DNA of 40,474 bases from Candidatus Eisenbacteria bacterium (GTDB lineage Bacteria > Eisenbacteria > RBG-16-71-46 > JASEGR01): assembly GCA_030017955.1 (NCBI GenBank), contig JASEGR010000021.1, positions 1 through 40,474 of the forward strand. The letters run 5' to 3'. A program made the position numbers and the translations under genes. Shown one piece after another: positions 7,612 to 16,661 of this stretch. Within the stretch, counting starts at the first letter, position 1. Each line of letters opens with the position of its first letter. Under the pieces are notes generated by a model. The model searched no databases. It saw only the letters and a list, made by a program, of their open reading frames with translations, and was not told the origin of the DNA.

Positions 7612-8840
7612 CTTTCCTCCTGGGATTGTGATGTCTGAAGCACACTGCAGTTTGCCAGGCCGTCAAGAAACTCGAGCTCGAGTTTCTGTCCGGACGTAAT
7701 GGCCTTCACTCTTTTAACTATCTCGCGGGCCGGGTATCCCCGCACAACGCAGTATCCTCTTCTCAGCACCTCCCTGGGGCTAAGAGCCGTGAGTCTGTGA
7801 ACCAGGCTTTCAGTCCTCTTCTTTTTCTCATCGAGAAAATGCCCGGCCATGAGCCGAAGTGAGTGGGAAAGCTCATCTACCCTCCTCGCCCTCTGTTCGA
7901 GAATATCAACCGGCCGCATGAGACCGTAGCTCTTTCTCAATCTTTCAAGTCTTATCTTGAGGTTCGAAATCAGCGACAGAAGGTCCTTCTTCAACCTGGA
8001 CTCGAGATCAGATATATGCTCCAACACTTCAAGCTTGTCTTTCACAGCCATCTTTGCCGCCGCAGATGGTGTCGGCGCCCTCATGTCTGCAACAAAATCG
8101 GCAATTGTGAAATCTATTTCGTGTCCCACGGCAGAGATCACCGGGATGTGTGAAGAGAAAATACTCCTTGCAACAACCTCTTCATTGAAAGCCCAGAGAT
8201 CTTCCGGCGGGCCGCCTCCTCTTCCTACGATCAGGACATCAACTTCTCCGAACCTGTTGAAGTTATCGATGGCTCTTGCGATTTCATCCGCGGCCCCTTC
8301 GCCCTGAACTCTCACCGGCGCCAGAATCATCTCTATCCCAGGCCATCTTTCGCCAAGTATTCTTTCTATGTCTCGTATTGCGGCGCCGCTTGACGAAGTG
8401 ACTATGCCAATCCTTTCCGGAAATGGCGGAAGGGGTCTCTTTCGCGCCTCGTCAAAAAGGCCTTCTTTTGCGAGCTTCTTCTTCAATTCCTCAAGTCTAA
8501 GCTGAAGTATCCCGACCCCGAGTGGACTCAGCTCATCGCAAACAAGCTGGTACTGTCCCCCCTCTTCATAGACCGTGATCCTGCCTCTTGCTTCAACCTT
8601 TGCGCCTACCTTTGGCTCGAAGAGAAGCTTCCTGTTCGCCTGTCTGAACATTGCGCACTTGAGGAGCGCATGTTCGTCTCTGATAGAGAAATACATGTGC
8701 CCCGAGCCCGATCTTTGATCGCTCATCTGTGATATTTCACCCATTACCCACACTTCATGAAAGCTTGTCTCAAGAAGCAGCTTGATCGACCTCGTAATCT
8801 CCGTGACCGTGTAAACCTTTTTCTCGGGAAAAGTCGCCAT
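7608..8840 (-). CDS. xseA: exodeoxyribonuclease VII large subunit
   Basis: XseA is the catalytic large subunit of exonuclease VII. The 410-residue protein has an N-terminal OB-fold (about 8-100: VYTVTEITRSIKLLLE, VWVMGEIS, SGHMYFSIRDE). The catalytic domain contains GIVTSSSGAAIRDI, VDVLIVGRGGGPPEDLWAFN and ISAVGHEIDFTIADFVADMRAPTPSAAA. A coiled-coil arm (about 270-350) follows. All family landmarks are intact. It starts nine bases after folD ends and overlaps xseB by four bases. Confidence 0.97.
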   Translation of the reverse strand: MATFPEKKVYTVTEITRSIKLLLETSFHEVWVMGEISQMSDQRSGSGHMYFSIRDEHALLKCAMFRQANRKLLFEPKVGAKVEARGRITVYEEGGQYQLVCDELSPLGVGILQLRLEELKKKLAKEGLFDEARKRPLPPFPERIGIVTSSSGAAIRDIERILGERWPGIEMILAPVRVQGEGAADEIARAIDNFNRFGEVDVLIVGRGGGPPEDLWAFNEEVVARSIFSSHIPVISAVGHEIDFTIADFVADMRAPTPSAAAKMAVKDKLEVLEHISDLESRLKKDLLSLISNLKIRLERLRKSYGLMRPVDILEQRARRVDELSHSLRLMAGHFLDEKKKRTESLVHRLTALSPREVLRRGYCVVRGYPAREIVKRVKAITSGQKLELEFLDGLANCSVLQTSQSQEER

Positions 8841-8848
8841 CAGAATCC

Positions 8849-9739
8849 TCAGCTTCTCATGACCGAAAGCTCGAATTGTCTCTTTGCGGCTGTCACCGTA
8901 TTCCTGAGCAGCATGGCCACCGTCAATGGTCCCACGCCTCCCGGGACAGGAGTGATTGCACGTACGATGCGGCTCACGCGCTCAAAGTCAACATCTCCAA
9001 TGATACTCTGCTTGCCGTCTCTTTCAATCCTCGTGATTCCAACATCTATCACTACGGTCTTTGCGCTCACCATATCTTCCGTCACCGTGCCCGGCTTCCC
9101 GGCACACGAAACCAGGATATCGGCTTCTCTTGTGTGCTGCTTCAGGTTCTTTGTGCCCGTGTGGCACAGGGTCACAGTTGCATTCAATCCGGGTTTCTTC
9201 TGGGAAAGAAGAATGGAAAGAGGTCTTCCGACCAGATTGCTTCTTCCCAGAATCACGACATTTGCGCCGTCAAGACTGATGTTGTTTCTCTTTATGAGCT
9301 CCAGGATGCCAAGCGGCGTGCAAGGAACAAATCCGTCTTCTCCGCGGGCGAGAAGGCCTATGTTCAGAGGATGAAGCCCATCTACATCCTTTGAAGGATC
9401 AAGATGCCTGATGACCTGTCCCTCATCAATGCCAGTCGGTAGGGGAAGCTGCACTATTACCGCATGAATGTTCCGGTCGCGGGAGATGACGCTGAGCTCT
9501 TCTGAGAGAACTGAAAGATCGGTTCCCTCGGGGAATTGGCGGTGAGTGAACTCTATTCCGGCGTCGCGGCATGCTTTTTTCTTCTGCCCGACATAGACCT
9601 CGGAGCCGGGGTCTTTCCCGACTGAAACCACGACCAGCCTGGGAACCTGTGCCTTCGCACTTAAGAGCGCGGCCTCTTTTCTTACTTCGTTCCTGATCTC
9701 TTCTGCTAGCTTTCTTCCCTCCAGCAGAATTGCGCTCAC
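8849..9739 (-). CDS. folD: bifunctional methylenetetrahydrofolate dehydrogenase/cyclohydrolase
   Basis: FolD interconverts 5,10-methylene-THF and 10-formyl-THF with NADP. The 296-residue protein has EVYVGQKKKAC with the conserved Tyr49 and catalytic Lys53, the QLPLP motif near 96-100 and PSKDVDGLHP near 115-124. The Rossmann signature GRSNLVGRP and C-terminal TPVPGGVGPLTVAML follow. It starts at a GTG with an AAGGG site eight bases upstream. It forms a tight group with xseA/xseB, a pairing common in bacteria. The 92-base gap to ymdB upstream is the largest in this cluster, and a promoter may lie there. Confidence 0.97.
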   Translation of the reverse strand: MSAILLEGRKLAEEIRNEVRKEAALLSAKAQVPRLVVVSVGKDPGSEVYVGQKKKACRDAGIEFTHRQFPEGTDLSVLSEELSVISRDRNIHAVIVQLPLPTGIDEGQVIRHLDPSKDVDGLHPLNIGLLARGEDGFVPCTPLGILELIKRNNISLDGANVVILGRSNLVGRPLSILLSQKKPGLNATVTLCHTGTKNLKQHTREADILVSCAGKPGTVTEDMVSAKTVVIDVGITRIERDGKQSIIGDVDFERVSRIVRAITPVPGGVGPLTVAMLLRNTVTAAKRQFELSVMRS

Positions 9740-9831
9740 TGGCCGGCCCTTCCCTGTGTCCCCGGTCTCATCTTTCGGATAGCGACAAATGCCGATTGCG
9801 GGCGATGCTCAAAACGACTCTCAATGCAGGT

Positions 9832-10626
9832 CTAGTATTCATCATCGAGCTTTATCTCGATTCTTTCAATTGCGGTTGATTTTCCCGAAACTCCGTCAAC
9901 GGAAATGAAGACAGCATTCAATCTCAGATCATCCGTGGCGGGTTCAAATCTTTCCGGAAGCTGTGTCAGGAAGCGGCGGATTGCCATTTCTTTCTTGACC
10001 CCGATGACCGAATCAAATGGCCCCGTCATGCCGGCATCGGTGATGTACGCAGTTCCGTTGGGCAGTATTCTTTCGTCCGCCGTCTGCACATGGGTATGAG
10101 TGCCGATGACTGCGCTGACCTTTCCGTCCAGGAACCAGCCCAACGCGGTTTTCTCCGAAGTCGCCTCGCCGTGGAAATCAATGACTATTGTTTGCGTCTT
10201 GTCTCTGAAGAATTCAAGAGTGGAAAGAGCGACCCTGAAGGGACAGTCAACCTCTCTTATGAACGTTCTGCCGAGAAGATTCATGACGCCAACTGGCTTC
10301 TTGTTTCGCGCAGTGAAAACACCTGCCCCCGGGCCGGGCACGCCGGGCGGATAGTTTGCAGGCCTGATCACTCTCTGATCATTTCCCAAAAGCTGGAAGA
10401 CTTCTTTCTTGTCCCAAAGGTGGTTCCCACCAGTTATGACATCCACTCCGGATTGAAAGAAGAGCGATGCAATCTCAGGCGTGAGGCCTTTTCCGGCAGC
10501 GGCATTTTCGCCGTTGGCTATGCAGAAATCGACACCGTTCTTCGCTATGAACGTAGGAAGAATTGCGGAGAGGACGTTTCTACCCGGTTTTCCAAACACA
10601 TCAGCAACGAAAAGGATTTTCGTCAC
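9832..10626 (-). CDS. ymdB: YmdB-family metallophosphoesterase
   Basis: This is a 264-residue calcineurin-like phosphoesterase of the TIGR00282/YmdB family. Bacillus YmdB hydrolyses cyclic nucleotides in vitro and affects biofilm and motility decisions. Metal-binding residues are visible: Asp9 in [10 protein letters not shown], Glu40-Asn41 in [10 protein letters not shown], Asn68-His69 in GGNHLWD, the His in [11 protein letters not shown] and the pair in [11 protein letters not shown]. It starts at a GTG that overlaps the TGA stop of rny (GTGA). The rny-ymdB pairing matches Firmicutes and many candidate phyla, which supports a joint role in RNA turnover or signalling. Confidence 0.93.
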   Translation of the reverse strand: MTKILFVADVFGKPGRNVLSAILPTFIAKNGVDFCIANGENAAAGKGLTPEIASLFFQSGVDVITGGNHLWDKKEVFQLLGNDQRVIRPANYPPGVPGPGAGVFTARNKKPVGVMNLLGRTFIREVDCPFRVALSTLEFFRDKTQTIVIDFHGEATSEKTALGWFLDGKVSAVIGTHTHVQTADERILPNGTAYITDAGMTGPFDSVIGVKKEMAIRRFLTQLPERFEPATDDLRLNAVFISVDGVSGKSTAIERIEIKLDDEY

Positions 10627-12197
10627 CGAGCGTACTCCACTGCTCTCATCTCCCTTATCACAACGACTTTTATCTGACCCGGGTACTCAAGCTCCCTTTC
10701 AACCTTGCGGGCAATGTCTGCAGCAAGAAGCGTCGCCTTCGAATCGTCAACCTCCTTGTGCTCGACCATTATCCTTATCTCCCGCCCTGCCTGTATAGCA
10801 TAGGCCTTCTCCACGCCCGGGAAAGAGTCAGCTATTCTTTCGAGCTTCTCGAGCCGTTTGACGTAAGTCTCAAGTGTCTCTCTTCTCGCCCCTGGTCTTG
10901 CCCCTGAAACAGCATCTGCCGCCGAGACAAGGACACTGAGAAGACTGTTAGTCGTGGCAGACCGGTCGTTGTGATGCTCTCCGACGGCGGCAAGTACCTC
11001 CTTGTCTTCACCGTACTTTGCCAGGTAGTCCATCCCAATCTGTGCGTGCGGTCCTTCGAATTCGTGAGTCATGCCTTTTCCAATGTCGTGCAGAAGCCCT
11101 GCTCTCTTGGCGAGGTCGATGTCCATCGAAAGCTCGGCAGCCATCATGCCGGCGAGATAGGCAACTTCCTTTGAATGCTCCAGCACGTTTTGACCATAGC
11201 TCGTTCTGTACCTGAGCTTTCCGAGAAGCTTTATTACTTCGGGATGAAGACCATGAATTCCGACATCGAGACTGGTTTGCTCGCCTATCTCTCTTATCTG
11301 ATCCTCGATCTCCTTCCATGCCTTGTCCACGATTTCCTCTATTCTGCTGGGATGAATCCGCCCGTCGGCAATCAACCTCTCAAGCGATATTTTTGCGACC
11401 TCGCGTCTGACCGGGTCAAACCCCGAAAGAATAACCGCCTCAGGCGTATCATCAATTATCACGTCAACCCCGGTAGCAGTCTCAAATGCGCGGATGTTCC
11501 GTCCCTCCCTGCCGATGATCCTTCCCTTCATCTCTTCATTCGGAAGCGAGACAACCGAGACAGTCGTCTCGGCTACGTGTTCGGACGCGCACCGCTGGAT
11601 GGCAAGGGTGATTACCTTCTTTGCTTCTTTCTCGGCTGTCCGGAGGGCGCTCTCCTTTATCTCGGCTATGAGCTTTGCGGCCTCATGCCGGGCCTCGCTC
11701 TCGAGGTTCTGCATAAGGAGCTCCTTCGCTTCCTGGGAGCTCATCCCCGCAATCTTCTCAAGCCTCGTGTTCTGTTCCTGGATAAGCACATTCAGGTCGT
11801 GCGCTCTCTCTTCGAGTACCTTGTCCTTGTTGGTAAGGTCCCTTTCAAGCCTCCTCAAATCCCTTTCCTTCTTGTCAAGCAGGTCAACCTTTCTGTTTAG
11901 ATTGACCTCCCTTTCCTGGTTCTTCCTATCCCTTCCCTGGAGCTCGAGTCTGACACCCTGAGTCTCTTTTTCAAATTCTGCTCTTGCCTTGTACCATTCA
12001 TCCTTGGCCTCGAGAATTGCGCTTTTCTTCTGAGTCTCGGCCTCCTTCTGCGCTTCTCTGAGAATCTTCTCGGCCAGTTGTTCGGCATTAACAACCTTGC
12101 TTTCGCCCAGTTTCCTGCTTGTGTACCAGCCGACAAAAAACATTGCGATCGCAATTCCAACGCCGGCGAGTGTGTAAAGTACTATCGCTAGATCCAT
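10623..12197 (-). CDS. rny: ribonuclease Y
   Basis: RNase Y is a membrane-anchored endoribonuclease that starts mRNA decay. The 524-residue protein has an N-terminal transmembrane helix (about 4-25). A long charged coiled coil rich in Glu, Lys and Arg spans about 35-200. A KH domain ([15 protein letters not shown], about 225-285) and an HD domain ([16 protein letters not shown] and LLHDIGKG, about 340-430) follow. A strong GAGGAGGAG ribosome site lies just before the ATG. The leader contains a perfect 8-bp hairpin and, further upstream, the 6S RNA candidate. It overlaps ymdB by four bases. Confidence 0.97.
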   Translation of the reverse strand: MDLAIVLYTLAGVGIAIAMFFVGWYTSRKLGESKVVNAEQLAEKILREAQKEAETQKKSAILEAKDEWYKARAEFEKETQGVRLELQGRDRKNQEREVNLNRKVDLLDKKERDLRRLERDLTNKDKVLEERAHDLNVLIQEQNTRLEKIAGMSSQEAKELLMQNLESEARHEAAKLIAEIKESALRTAEKEAKKVITLAIQRCASEHVAETTVSVVSLPNEEMKGRIIGREGRNIRAFETATGVDVIIDDTPEAVILSGFDPVRREVAKISLERLIADGRIHPSRIEEIVDKAWKEIEDQIREIGEQTSLDVGIHGLHPEVIKLLGKLRYRTSYGQNVLEHSKEVAYLAGMMAAELSMDIDLAKRAGLLHDIGKGMTHEFEGPHAQIGMDYLAKYGEDKEVLAAVGEHHNDRSATTNSLLSVLVSAADAVSGARPGARRETLETYVKRLEKLERIADSFPGVEKAYAIQAGREIRIMVEHKEVDDSKATLLAADIARKVERELEYPGQIKVVVIREMRAVEYAR

Positions 12198-12214
12198 CTT
12201 CTCCTCCTCACCTC

Positions 12215-12237
12215 TAGACCGGAATCTAACCGGTCTA
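12215..12237 (-). promoter_or_regulatory. perfect hairpin in the rny leader
   Basis: The arms tagaccgg (12215-12222) and ccggtcta (12230-12237) pair perfectly over eight bases with a seven-base loop. The hairpin lies between the 6S RNA candidate and the rny ribosome-binding site, 18 bases before the ATG. No U-tract follows, so it is more likely an mRNA 5' structure or an operator than a terminator. RNase Y controlling its own message is a speculation. Confidence 0.45.
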
Positions 12238-12250
12238 ATCTATTAAAAAA

Positions 12251-12430
12251 ATTCCCTACCTTAATGCCGTGTGGCCGAGACTTTTGAACCTGAAAGTTTC
12301 AGGTGGGCGTCTTCCTGAGCGGTTCGTGCCTCCCGCTTGCGCGGGATTCCACTACGCGCTCAATGGTTGACTCCCGTAGAAAAGATGTTGACTCAAAAAT
12401 GTCTAGACCATCACCAACACGGTAGGGAAT
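12251..12430 (-). ncRNA. ssrS: 6S RNA (RNA polymerase regulator) candidate
   Basis: Between zapA and rny lies a non-coding RNA-like stretch of 180 bases. Its ends, ATTCCCTACC (minus strand, from 12430) and GGTAGGGAAT (ending 12251), pair perfectly over ten bases. The 3' strand runs straight into TTTTTT, so the closing stem can double as an intrinsic terminator. The 3' half contains a CACCTGAAACTTTCAGGTTCAA-like hairpin, and the centre has GGAATCCCGC..GCGGGAGGC. This recalls the closing stem, central bubble and 3' hairpin of 6S RNA. Position immediately downstream of zapA is the classic location of ssrS. Bacterial 6S RNA mimics an open promoter and binds sigma-70 holoenzyme. Exact ends are inferred from the terminal pairing. 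Confidence 0.85.
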
Positions 12431-12432
12431 CT

Positions 12433-12753
12433 TTACCTAGTATCGGCGGATTCCTCAGATTGTTTGCCGGAATTTCCTCCTTGTAATGGGCCAGCTCTGT
12501 TTGAAACCTTCTCCAGAGTTGAGACTAGCTTCTCGGTCATCTCCCCGACTTGAAACAGTTCTCCCGCTATATTCATCGAGGCCAGGACTGCCACCTTGTG
12601 CAGAGGGAATGTGCGGTATTTTTCCGCGCTTTCCTTCATCTTCTTATCCACATATTCTGCAATCCTTGCAACGTAGTCAGGGTCACCTTCGCCCTTCAAT
12701 GGGTATTCTTCACCGAAAATGCTGACCTTGAAGCTCGCTTTCTCAGTGGCCAT
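12433..12753 (-). CDS. zapA: cell division protein ZapA
   Basis: ZapA binds FtsZ and promotes bundling of protofilaments at the Z-ring. The 106-residue protein shows the family N-terminus FKVSIFGEEYPLKGEGDPDYVARIAEYVDKKM. The helix HKVAVLASMNIAGELFQV and a C-terminal coiled coil (TEKLVSTLEKVSNRA) follow. It has an ATG start and a hydrophilic Ser/Gly/Glu-rich tail. It lies downstream of pheT and the coiled-coil gene and directly upstream of the 6S RNA candidate, whose transcript may be processed from or read separately from the zapA mRNA. Confidence 0.92.
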   Translation of the reverse strand: MATEKASFKVSIFGEEYPLKGEGDPDYVARIAEYVDKKMKESAEKYRTFPLHKVAVLASMNIAGELFQVGEMTEKLVSTLEKVSNRAGPLQGGNSGKQSEESADTR

Positions 12754-12813
12754 TACCTTCGACTCAATCTTTGGATTTTCAAGTTTCCCTACCGCTGATT
12801 ATCTTTCCCGTGC

Positions 12814-13086
12814 TCAAACAACAGTGTTCAGCTTCTTAAGAATCTCTTCCAATCTTCTCAACAAGGCCTTACGCTCGGCAAGAAGCGTATTCGTCACCTT
12901 GCTCATCTTTTGAAAATCACTGCTCGTAATACCGGAGCCCTCCTTGCTTGTCTTTTTCCTGCTCCTTAAGTCTACTTGAAGCTGCTTTACGCTTTCCGTG
13001 AGTCTTCTGTTATCCTGAACAAGTTTCTCTGCTAAATCAATCGCTCTTACTACCCTCTCATCGAGCTTTTCAACTTCTATCGACAT
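12814..13086 (-). CDS. small coiled-coil protein between pheT and zapA
   Basis: This 90-residue protein is almost entirely helical. Heptad-like spacing of Leu, Val and Ile runs through 1-42 (VEKLDERVVRAIDLAEKLV, RRLTESVKQLQ) and 58-88 (MSKVTNTLLAERKALLRRLEEILKKL). A charged linker (RSRKKTSKEGSG) breaks it in the middle. No catalytic motif is present. It lies 60 bases upstream of zapA and 23 bases after pheT. Small coiled-coil genes in this spot are often annotated as hypothetical or ZapB-like. I infer, without proof, a divisome or Z-ring accessory role. Confidence 0.75.
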   Translation of the reverse strand: MSIEVEKLDERVVRAIDLAEKLVQDNRRLTESVKQLQVDLRSRKKTSKEGSGITSSDFQKMSKVTNTLLAERKALLRRLEEILKKLNTVV

Positions 13087-13109
13087 CGCGCTTCTGCTTT
13101 CGCCTTCAA

Positions 13110-15485
13110 TCAGGAATGAGCAGCCCTAAGCACTGCTCCCTTCCTATCCCTCAGCTCTTTTACGATCCTCTCAACTTCAGAGTTCGCATCCTCATCTGAA
13201 AGAGTTCTTTCATTTGACCTGAAAAAAAGTGAATATGCAAGACTTTTCTTTCCCTTCGGTATCTCCTTTCCTTCGTATACGTCAAAAAGCTTGAGTTCTT
13301 TCAGGTAATTTCCCCCGCTTAGGCGTATCGTCTCTCTCAGTTCCGCCTCCGCAATGCCGGTTTCCACAATGATCGAAATGTCTCTCTTGATCCCGGGGAA
13401 CCTGGGCGGTTCAAAGTACTCCCTGATCCCCCTTGAAAGGCCCATCAATTGGTCAACATCGAGCTCCCCGACGTAAACACCCGGAACCGAATCGACAACC
13501 TGCGGCTCAACCTCTCCCAGGAATCCCAATTCAGCCCCAGCCGCCGAGAATCCGCATGAAGAACCTTTTCTAAATCCTTTCTTATCATAACAGAACGTAT
13601 GCGGAGTGTCAACTCTCAACTCCGACAGAAGCACGCCAACTATCCCCTTTGCGTCGAAGATGTCAACTTTTCCGCCGGTAGGATCCCACCTGTCCGGCAC
13701 TCTCTCGCCGGTGATGCCGAATGTGAGCACAAACTTCTCCTCGGGCGGTGCTCCGCGCTTCTTCGTGAACAATTTCCCAAGCTCGAAAACCCTGATGGAT
13801 TGGCCGCCCCTTCTCAGATTCCTCACGATGGTCTGAGTTACTCCACACATGAGAGTAGGTCTCAGGTACGCGGAGCTTGAGCTCAGCGGATTGAGGACCT
13901 TGACCAGATCATCTTTCTCGAATCCGAACAGAGTGGGGCTCTCCTCATCGATGAGGCAGTTTGTCAATATCTCTGCGAAGCCAAGCCCGACCATGAACTC
14001 CCTCAGTCTGTTGTTGAACTCGTCGGTGCTGTTCTTTCTGCCGGGGAGACCGCTCAAGTTCCCCAGAGTTGAGGGAAGTTTGCCGTATCCATAAGAGCGG
14101 GCCACTTCCTCGATGAGGTCGGCTTCTTCGTTTATGTCGTACCTGAAGCTTGGAACAGATGTTTTGATTCTCTTCCCGTCAATCGCAGGCGAAAATCCAA
14201 GCGAATCGAGAATCGACAGGGTCTCACGGACTTCCGGAGACGTTCCCAACATTGAGTCAAGCCTGCCCATATCAAGAAAAACCGTCTTACTTTCGTGGGG
14301 CTTATCACCGACGATTGAAATCGCATCGAGCGGAGTGCCTGCTCCAAGCTCTCCGAGCAGACCTCTCACAAGAAGGAGCGCAGGCACTACACCTTCCTGG
14401 TCAACGCCTCTTGAGAATCTCATGGATGCTTCAGATGAGAGCGCGAGGAGCTTCGAGCCCTTTCCCACTCTCCTTCTCTCGAAGAAAGCGCTTTCCAAGA
14501 GAATCTTCTTTGTGGAAGCTGTGACTTCGGATTCTTCACCGCCCATTATCCCGGCTATCGCGACCGGCTTCTCCGAATCAGCAATCACAAGGACGTCTTC
14601 GAACAGATTTCTTTCAACGCCATCAAGTGTCTTTATCTTTTCACCCTTTTTTGCTCTTCTCACAATGATCCCGCCGCTGAGCTTCTCCAGATCGAAAGCG
14701 TGGATCGGCTGTCCTCTCTCAAGAAGACAGTAGTTCGTCACATCGACAACACTGTTGATTGGCCTCATTCCGGAGAGCTCAAGTCTTCTCTGCATCCAGA
14801 AAGGAGACGGTGTCACCTTGATATTTTCCACAATTGCCGCGGCATATCTGGGGCAGCCTTCGGTGTCCTCGACACGAATCGGGAAGTCGAGCTTCGGAAG
14901 GGATGCTTTCCGCTCATCTTTCTTCTTCCACTTCGCAAATCCGGAGGCAACAACTTCCCTGGCAATGCCAAGGACGCAGAGACAGTCGGCCCTGTCGTGC
15001 GGGATATCAACTTCAAGAACAGTATCGTCGAGCCCCAGCGCTTCTCCCAGAGGAGTCCCTTTCTCGAGCTCAGACGGCAGCTCGAGAATGCCCTCGCCAT
15101 CGCTTGAGATTTCGAGCTCAAGAGGCGAGCAGAGCATTCCCTCCGAGCGAATTCCCCTGAGCGTGATGGACTCGATCTTTCTTCCGCCTGGCAGGAACGA
15201 GCCGGGCACTGCAACCGGAACCGTCATGCCAGGTTTCACGTTCGTCGCTCCGCAGACTATCCTGAGCCCGGAGCTCCCAACATCGACACTGCAGACTATG
15301 AGGTTCCCTGCCGAGGGATGCTTCTCAACTGAGAGCACTTTTCCGACAACAATACTCTTACCGCTCCATGTGATTTTCTCCGATGAGTCAACGAGAAGAC
15401 CTCTCTCACTTAGGATGCGGGGCAGTTCCTGAGGAGCGGAATTGAATTCGACTAGAGATCCAAGCCAGCTTACTACGAGCTTCAC
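13110..15485 (-). CDS. pheT: phenylalanyl-tRNA synthetase beta chain
   Basis: This is the editing and tRNA-binding subunit of the (alpha-beta)2 synthetase that charges tRNA-Phe. The 791-residue protein has an N-terminal OB/EMAPII-like tRNA-binding domain (VVGKVLSVEKHPSAGNLIVC, about 45-150). The B3/B4 editing domain (about 210-370: MRPINSVVDVTNYCLLERGQPIHAFD), B5 domain (about 395-470) and catalytic-like core follow. The C-terminal FDX-ACB anticodon-binding domain (FPGIKRDISII) starts at about 695. It starts at a GTG and lies 61 bases after pheS, with which it forms the usual operon. Confidence 0.97.
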   Translation of the reverse strand: MKLVVSWLGSLVEFNSAPQELPRILSERGLLVDSSEKITWSGKSIVVGKVLSVEKHPSAGNLIVCSVDVGSSGLRIVCGATNVKPGMTVPVAVPGSFLPGGRKIESITLRGIRSEGMLCSPLELEISSDGEGILELPSELEKGTPLGEALGLDDTVLEVDIPHDRADCLCVLGIAREVVASGFAKWKKKDERKASLPKLDFPIRVEDTEGCPRYAAAIVENIKVTPSPFWMQRRLELSGMRPINSVVDVTNYCLLERGQPIHAFDLEKLSGGIIVRRAKKGEKIKTLDGVERNLFEDVLVIADSEKPVAIAGIMGGEESEVTASTKKILLESAFFERRRVGKGSKLLALSSEASMRFSRGVDQEGVVPALLLVRGLLGELGAGTPLDAISIVGDKPHESKTVFLDMGRLDSMLGTSPEVRETLSILDSLGFSPAIDGKRIKTSVPSFRYDINEEADLIEEVARSYGYGKLPSTLGNLSGLPGRKNSTDEFNNRLREFMVGLGFAEILTNCLIDEESPTLFGFEKDDLVKVLNPLSSSSAYLRPTLMCGVTQTIVRNLRRGGQSIRVFELGKLFTKKRGAPPEEKFVLTFGITGERVPDRWDPTGGKVDIFDAKGIVGVLLSELRVDTPHTFCYDKKGFRKGSSCGFSAAGAELGFLGEVEPQVVDSVPGVYVGELDVDQLMGLSRGIREYFEPPRFPGIKRDISIIVETGIAEAELRETIRLSGGNYLKELKLFDVYEGKEIPKGKKSLAYSLFFRSNERTLSDEDANSEVERIVKELRDRKGAVLRAAHS

Positions 15486-15546
15486 AACTGCATGCCTTTC
15501 TGGTTTGTTTTGATAGTCTTCTTAGCAGCGCGCACGGTTTCTGTTC

Positions 15547-16596
15547 CTAAAGAGTTTCTTCCTGTCTTAAGAAACGAATGTCGTTCTCGTAGAAGAGCCG
15601 CATATCATTCACTTTGTACTTCAACATCGCCACGCGCTCAACGCCCATTCCAAAAGCATATCCGGAAACACTCAGCGGGTCGTATCCAACATTCCTGAGA
15701 ACGTTAGGATGCACCATGCCGCAGCCGAGTATCTCAAGCCATCCGCTTCCCTTGCAGACCGGGCAGCCCTTGCCGTCGCAGTGGATGCAGATCACATCCA
15801 TTTCTCCGCTGGGTTCGGTGAAAGGAAAGTGAGATGGTCTGAATCGTGTTTGGATATCCCTCCTGAACATCTCCCTTGCGAACTCTTCCAGAGTTCCCTT
15901 CAGGTCTCCGAGGGAGACTTGCGAGTCAACATAAAGTCCCTCGACCTGGTAGAACTCCGGCGTATGTGTGGCGTCGGACGCCTCGTTTCTATAAACCCTT
16001 CCCGGAAATATCATGCGGACCGGCGGCTTCATGCTCTTCATCGCCCGAATTTGCACAGGAGATGTGTGAGTCCTCATGAGAAGCCCGCCCTCGACAAAAA
16101 ATGTATCGTGAGATTCTCTTGCCGGATGGTGCGAGGGAATATTCAGCGCTTCGAAATTGTGGTAGTCATCCTCCACATCGGGTCCGAGGAAAATCGAAAA
16201 ACCCATTCCGTAGAAAATTTCCTCGATTCTTTCGAGAACGCTCAAGACAACGTGTTTCTTCCCCTTCCACAGACTCCTTCCCGGAAGGGTCAAATCAATC
16301 TCGGGCTGCTTCTCTTCTTTGGCGCCCTGCTCAGCCAGTTTTCCTTCAAGCAGTCCCTCGAGCAGAGCTTTTATCCTGTTTCCGTCTTTTCCGATTATCT
16401 TCCTATCTGCATCACTCAGGGACGAAAGACTCCGCAAGATTTGCGTGAGTCTGGCCTTCCTCCCCAGATACCTGACCCTTCTTTCTTCGAGCTCTTTCTC
16501 TGAGGATGCTTCTCTAAGCTCGGCAGCTCCCTTTGCTTCAATTCCAGCTAGCTCCTTGAGAAGCTGGGAAGCTGTTTCAGTCAATTCAGCGCTCAA
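15547..16596 (-). CDS. pheS: phenylalanyl-tRNA synthetase alpha chain
   Basis: This is the catalytic class II subunit of phenylalanyl-tRNA synthetase. The 349-residue protein has an N-terminal coiled coil (1-90) and the class II motifs. GPDVEDDYHNFEALNIPSHHPAR and MRTHTSPVQIRAM lie near 140-185. FPGRVYRNEASDATHTPEFYQVEG is motif 2, and GYAFGMGVERVAMLKY is motif 3. A CxxC pair set (CIHCDGKGCPVCKGSG) marks a small zinc-like insertion before motif 3, seen in several bacterial PheS. The start is TTG at 16596 with an AGGA site six bases upstream. Confidence 0.97.
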   Translation of the reverse strand: MSAELTETASQLLKELAGIEAKGAAELREASSEKELEERRVRYLGRKARLTQILRSLSSLSDADRKIIGKDGNRIKALLEGLLEGKLAEQGAKEEKQPEIDLTLPGRSLWKGKKHVVLSVLERIEEIFYGMGFSIFLGPDVEDDYHNFEALNIPSHHPARESHDTFFVEGGLLMRTHTSPVQIRAMKSMKPPVRMIFPGRVYRNEASDATHTPEFYQVEGLYVDSQVSLGDLKGTLEEFAREMFRRDIQTRFRPSHFPFTEPSGEMDVICIHCDGKGCPVCKGSGWLEILGCGMVHPNVLRNVGYDPLSVSGYAFGMGVERVAMLKYKVNDMRLFYENDIRFLRQEETL

Positions 16597-16661
16597 AACT
16601 TTCCTTTCCAGGTCGAATCTTCAAAAGGGGAAACCGCGAATCGCCGGCGAGACAGAAAGCC

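Noticed and set aside
10090-10677. Plus-strand 195-codon frame
   Set aside because: Shadow of ymdB, whose metal-binding residues are complete on the minus strand.
14113-15432. Two plus-strand frames of more than 200 codons
   Set aside because: Both are antisense to pheT and have Ser/Pro/Leu-rich composition typical of shadows.
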